Positions 61,729-64,000 of a DNA stretch of 64,000 nucleotides are shown piece by piece (within the stretch, counting starts at the first letter, position 1; the number at the start of each line of letters is the position of its first letter). The DNA comes from Brachybacterium squillarum M-6-3. GTDB taxonomy: Bacteria; Actinomycetota; Actinomycetes; Actinomycetales; Dermabacteraceae. The position numbers and the translations under genes were made by a program. The stretch is from the NCBI RefSeq assembly GCF_000225825.1, contig NZ_AGBX01000006.1, positions 186,001 through 250,000 of the forward strand. Direction: 5' to 3'. Under the pieces are notes generated by a model, which did no database searches, was not told the DNA's origin, and saw only the letters and a list, made by a program, of their open reading frames with translations.

Positions 61729-62232
61729 ATGACCCTCAGCGTCTCCACCCAGGACCGACCCACGATCCACTACGTCGGCATCCCCGTCACGGCCCGGTAC
61801 TCCGAGTTCGGCGCACCCGACGGGCCCAACGACATGGTGCCGCGCGTCTTCCAGTGGCTTGCGGAGCACCAGATCGTGCCGCAGAGCGGCCCGCTGTTCG
61901 TCTACCGCCACGTGGGAGGCCCCGAGGATCCGGTGGACCTCACCGTCGCGGTCCCCGTCGCCGAGCCGGTGACGCCCACGAACGGTCTCGTGCTCGGCAG
62001 CCTGCCCGCCGGCACCTACATCGTCGGCCGATATGAGGGGGCGCCGGATGAGATCCCCGCCGCGGACGCCGAGGTGAGGACCTGGGCCGAGACCCACGGT
62101 CACCGACTCGAGGCGGCACGGGACGACCACAGAACCCCCTGGACGGGCCACGCGGAGCACTACCTCACGGACCCGGCCGAGGAGCCCGACACCTCCCGAT
62201 GGGTGACCGAGCTGCTCTACGCGACCGCGTGA
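61729..62232 (+). CDS. stand-alone GyrI-like effector-binding protein
   Basis: A 167-residue protein resembling the GyrI-like/AraC effector-binding fold without a DNA-binding domain: a first half ending in PLFVYRHV and a second half with LPAGTYIVGRYEGAPDEIPAADAEVRTWAETHGH and a C-terminal acidic strand TSRWVTELLY. Such proteins bind small hydrophobic molecules, and some inhibit gyrase-poisoning or drug stress. GGAGCATTCCG provides a ribosome-binding site. A MerR regulator with the same kind of ligand domain follows 47 bases on, suggesting a two-gene drug-response unit. Confidence 0.75.
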   Translation: MTLSVSTQDRPTIHYVGIPVTARYSEFGAPDGPNDMVPRVFQWLAEHQIVPQSGPLFVYRHVGGPEDPVDLTVAVPVAEPVTPTNGLVLGSLPAGTYIVGRYEGAPDEIPAADAEVRTWAETHGHRLEAARDDHRTPWTGHAEHYLTDPAEEPDTSRWVTELLYATA

Positions 62233-62279
62233 GCGCACAGTCGGACGAAGCCACGGCGATCGAGGAGAGGCGCGGAACC

Positions 62280-63101
62280 ATGAGCGGCCACCTGACCATC
62301 GGCGAGTTCGCGACGGCCACGTGGCTCTCGACCAAGGCGCTGCGCCTCTACGACGAGAAGGGCCTGCTCACGCCCGACGCCACGGACCCGCATACGGGGT
62401 ACCGGCGGTACAGTCGGGCGCAGGTGGAGACCGCCCGGCTCATCACCCTGCTCCGTCGCCTCGACATGCCCCTGGACCAGGTCCGGGAGGTGGTGGGACG
62501 GGACCCGGGGGAGCGGGCGGCGCTGATCGCCCGGCATCGCGAACGCGAGGCGGAGCAGCACGCCCGGCGACAGTCCCTGGCCCGGTACCTCGAAGGCGCC
62601 CTCGACGCCGGGTCCCTCACCGGGCAGGGGCAGTCGGCCGTGGCGGCGTACGAGGTCTCTCTCCGCGAGGTTCCCGCGGTCGCGCTCCTGACGGCGACCC
62701 GTCACACCGCGGCCAAGGACCTCCCCGACGTCATCCGGGAGCAGGCCGCCCGGCTCGTCGCCTTGGCCGAGGACCGCGGCGGCGTGGCGGGTCGGCTCAG
62801 CGTGATCTACCACGGGCAGGTCGGCTGGGAATCCGACGGCCCCGTGGAGGTGTGCGTCCCGATCGGGGACCCCGAGCGGGCGCACCGGATCGAGCCCGCC
62901 CACCGGGAGCTGTTCACCCGGGTCCGCAGGGAGGACGTCCAGTTTCCGGGCATCCTCGCCGCCTTCGACGCGGTCCAGCTGCGTGCCGCCCACCTCGGAC
63001 TCACGCCCGCGGGACCTCCCCGGGAGGTCTACGTGCCCGTTGCGGACGAGGAGGTCCCCCGCTGCGACGTCGCGCTGCCCCTCTCCGGTCCGGTGACCTG
63101 A
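62280..63101 (+). CDS. MerR-family regulator with GyrI-like ligand domain (BmrR-like)
   Basis: A 273-residue regulator. MerR helix-turn-helix and wing (LTIGEFATATWLSTKALRLYDEKGLL...GYRRYSRAQ, residues 5-48), a dimerisation helix (about 75-118), and a GyrI-like effector-binding domain (about 125-273) with SLREVPAVALL and PREVYVPV. BmrR-type proteins detect drugs or lipophilic cations and activate efflux genes from promoters with long spacers. No efflux gene is visible in the window. GAGGAGAGG upstream of ATG 62280. Confidence 0.9.
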   Translation: MSGHLTIGEFATATWLSTKALRLYDEKGLLTPDATDPHTGYRRYSRAQVETARLITLLRRLDMPLDQVREVVGRDPGERAALIARHREREAEQHARRQSLARYLEGALDAGSLTGQGQSAVAAYEVSLREVPAVALLTATRHTAAKDLPDVIREQAARLVALAEDRGGVAGRLSVIYHGQVGWESDGPVEVCVPIGDPERAHRIEPAHRELFTRVRREDVQFPGILAAFDAVQLRAAHLGLTPAGPPREVYVPVADEEVPRCDVALPLSGPVT

Positions 63102-63149
63102 GCGCTCGGGGACCGGATCGAGACCCTTGACGTCCCGGGACAGGGACTC

Positions 63150-63565
63150 AGTTCCTCTCACCCGGGCCAGCTCCTCGAGGCCCATCCGCTCCCGGCTCGT
63201 GCCGGGGGACGCCGTGCCCGCGTCCCCGGGTGCGGCCACTCCGAAGGCGGTCATCGAGGTCACCTCCCCATGGCGGGCATGGAGAACTTCGCGGCAATGC
63301 CCGCGCGGTCGAAGGCGCGGAACTGGTGGGCGTCCAGGCCCATCGCGAGGCCCTGGATCGTCATGTGCGCCACGGCCTGGCCGAGGTCGTAGCGGGAGAA
63401 CTCCGAGAACTCCCACTGCGGGGAGTCCTCGACGAGCACGTGCGCCAGGTTCACGACCCGCAAGGACGGCGAGATGGCCGCGGTCGGATCGAAGCGCGTC
63501 GGGCTGAATCGACCGGCCAGCGCCGGATGCAGAGCAGGGGCCTCGAGGCTGTCGCAGAGTGCCAT
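63150..63565 (-). pseudogene. broken nitroreductase-like gene
   Basis: From ATG 63565 the frame reads HPALAGRFSPTRFDPTAAIS, the start of a nitroreductase, but then jumps directly to NLAHVLVEDSPQWEFSEFSRYDLGQAVAHMTIQ, the middle-to-end part; the FMN-binding region of roughly 60 residues between them is absent. The frame stops at 63260 (FSMPAMGR), while the expected C-terminal sequence (EVTSMTAFGVAAPGD...SRERMGLEELARVR) continues in another frame to about 63150. So there is an internal deletion and a frameshift. Recognition is by eye from family phrases; a sequencing error could explain the frameshift but not the deletion. Confidence 0.65.
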
Positions 63566-63617
63566 GTCGTCAGTCTCCTGCGTCCACGCCGCGGTGCGCG
63601 AGTGGCACGCTGAGGTC

Positions 63618-64000
63618 ATGGCATCCCCGCAGACCCTCAGCGAATCGGACCGGCGGATCGTGGCCCTGTGGGCGGCGGACTGCGCCGAGCGGGCGCTGCC
63701 GCTGTTCGAGGCCGAGGGATCCGGGGACGGTCGGGCACGCGAGGGGATCGAACGGACCCGCGCCTTCGGCCGGGGAGAGCTGGACGCGGCCGGGGAGATC
63801 CGGCGACGTTTCGAGGCGGGACGTGCCGCGCGGTCGGTGAGCGCCCCGGCCGCCGTCGCCGCGGCGCGCGCCGCCGGCCAGGCCTCGGGCGTCGCCCACA
63901 TGGGGGCTCATGCCCTGGGAGCTGCGGCGTATGCCGCCAAGGCCGCCGCGCTCGCCGGCGATGACGCCGAGGCGGCGCGCCGTGCGGAGGTGCAGTGGCA
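63618..64000 (+). CDS. Imm5-like putative immunity protein (3' end cut by window)
   Basis: ATG 63618 opens a frame that runs off the window after 127 residues. It begins with SDRRIVALWAADCAERALPLFEAE and continues with Ala/Arg-rich helices (AAAVAAARAAGQASGVAHMGAHALGAAAYAAKAAAL), the pattern of proteins annotated as putative immunity protein (Imm5-like). A partner toxin is not in view. A CACGCT -10-like hexamer ends six bases before the ATG and GAGG lies between. Divergent from the broken nitroreductase. Confidence 0.65.
   Translation, partial: MASPQTLSESDRRIVALWAADCAERALPLFEAEGSGDGRAREGIERTRAFGRGELDAAGEIRRRFEAGRAARSVSAPAAVAAARAAGQASGVAHMGAHALGAAAYAAKAAALAGDDAEAARRAEVQW

Overview
The window is chromosomal DNA from a very GC-rich actinobacterium. 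The gene order hpt-ftsH-folE-folP-folB/folK-DUF3180-PH-PH-DUF2520-panC-lysS-lsr2 ... clpC, together with Lsr2, a DUF4032 protein, a MsiK-type sugar ATPase and an FmdB-SAF-MscL cluster, is typical of Actinomycetota. Details such as an mqo-lutABC cluster and the FolB-FolK fusion fit Micrococcales, perhaps a Brachybacterium-like member; the genus is inference. I see no integrase, transposase, CRISPR array or restriction system, and most of the window is core housekeeping sequence.

Layout. 1-6200: end of an unknown gene, a PrsW-type membrane protease, clpB under a compound stress promoter, and a WXG100-like orphan protein. 6200-11050 (minus strand): leuS behind a leucine attenuator, an AEC transporter and panD. 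11100-18600: RGG-tailed DEAD-box helicase, sdaA, a degenerate adenylate-forming protein with an Old Yellow Enzyme, and acs. 18650-23460: a DUF4097 protein with its two-component system, a LacI-family regulator and a holin-like membrane protein. 23500-30900: cysS-rlmB, DUF4032, msiK, def, EcsC-like, ppa. 30900-45300: one long run of plus-strand genes from a PBP4-type peptidase through tilS, hpt, ftsH, folate genes, PH-domain proteins and panC to lysS and lsr2. 45400-51050 (minus): aldose epimerase, lutC, lutB, lutA, mqo. 51360-55330: clpC, DedA, an acetylglutamate synthase-like GNAT. 55350-58720 (minus): mutY, mscL, SAF protein, FmdB protein, 5-formyl-THF cyclo-ligase. 58830-61370: RimJ-like acetyltransferase, a GlpR/SepX-like divisome membrane protein, an IMPase. 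61467-64000: tRNA-Ala(CGC), then a small accessory-looking tail (GyrI-like protein, MerR regulator, broken nitroreductase, immunity-like gene cut by the window edge).

How the genes work together. ClpB, ClpC, FtsH and PrsW cover protein quality control. folE-folP-folBK and the cyclo-ligase serve folate metabolism. panC, panD and a candidate ketopantoate reductase serve pantothenate synthesis. lutABC, mqo, acs and sdaA feed lactate, malate, acetate and serine into central metabolism. Many transcription units show a TANNNT-like -10 element 6-7 bases before the start codon, which indicates leaderless mRNAs. The clearest regulatory discovery is a leaderless 8-codon leader peptide with three consecutive Leu codons followed by an intrinsic terminator in front of leuS. 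No new defence or metabolic system could be supported.
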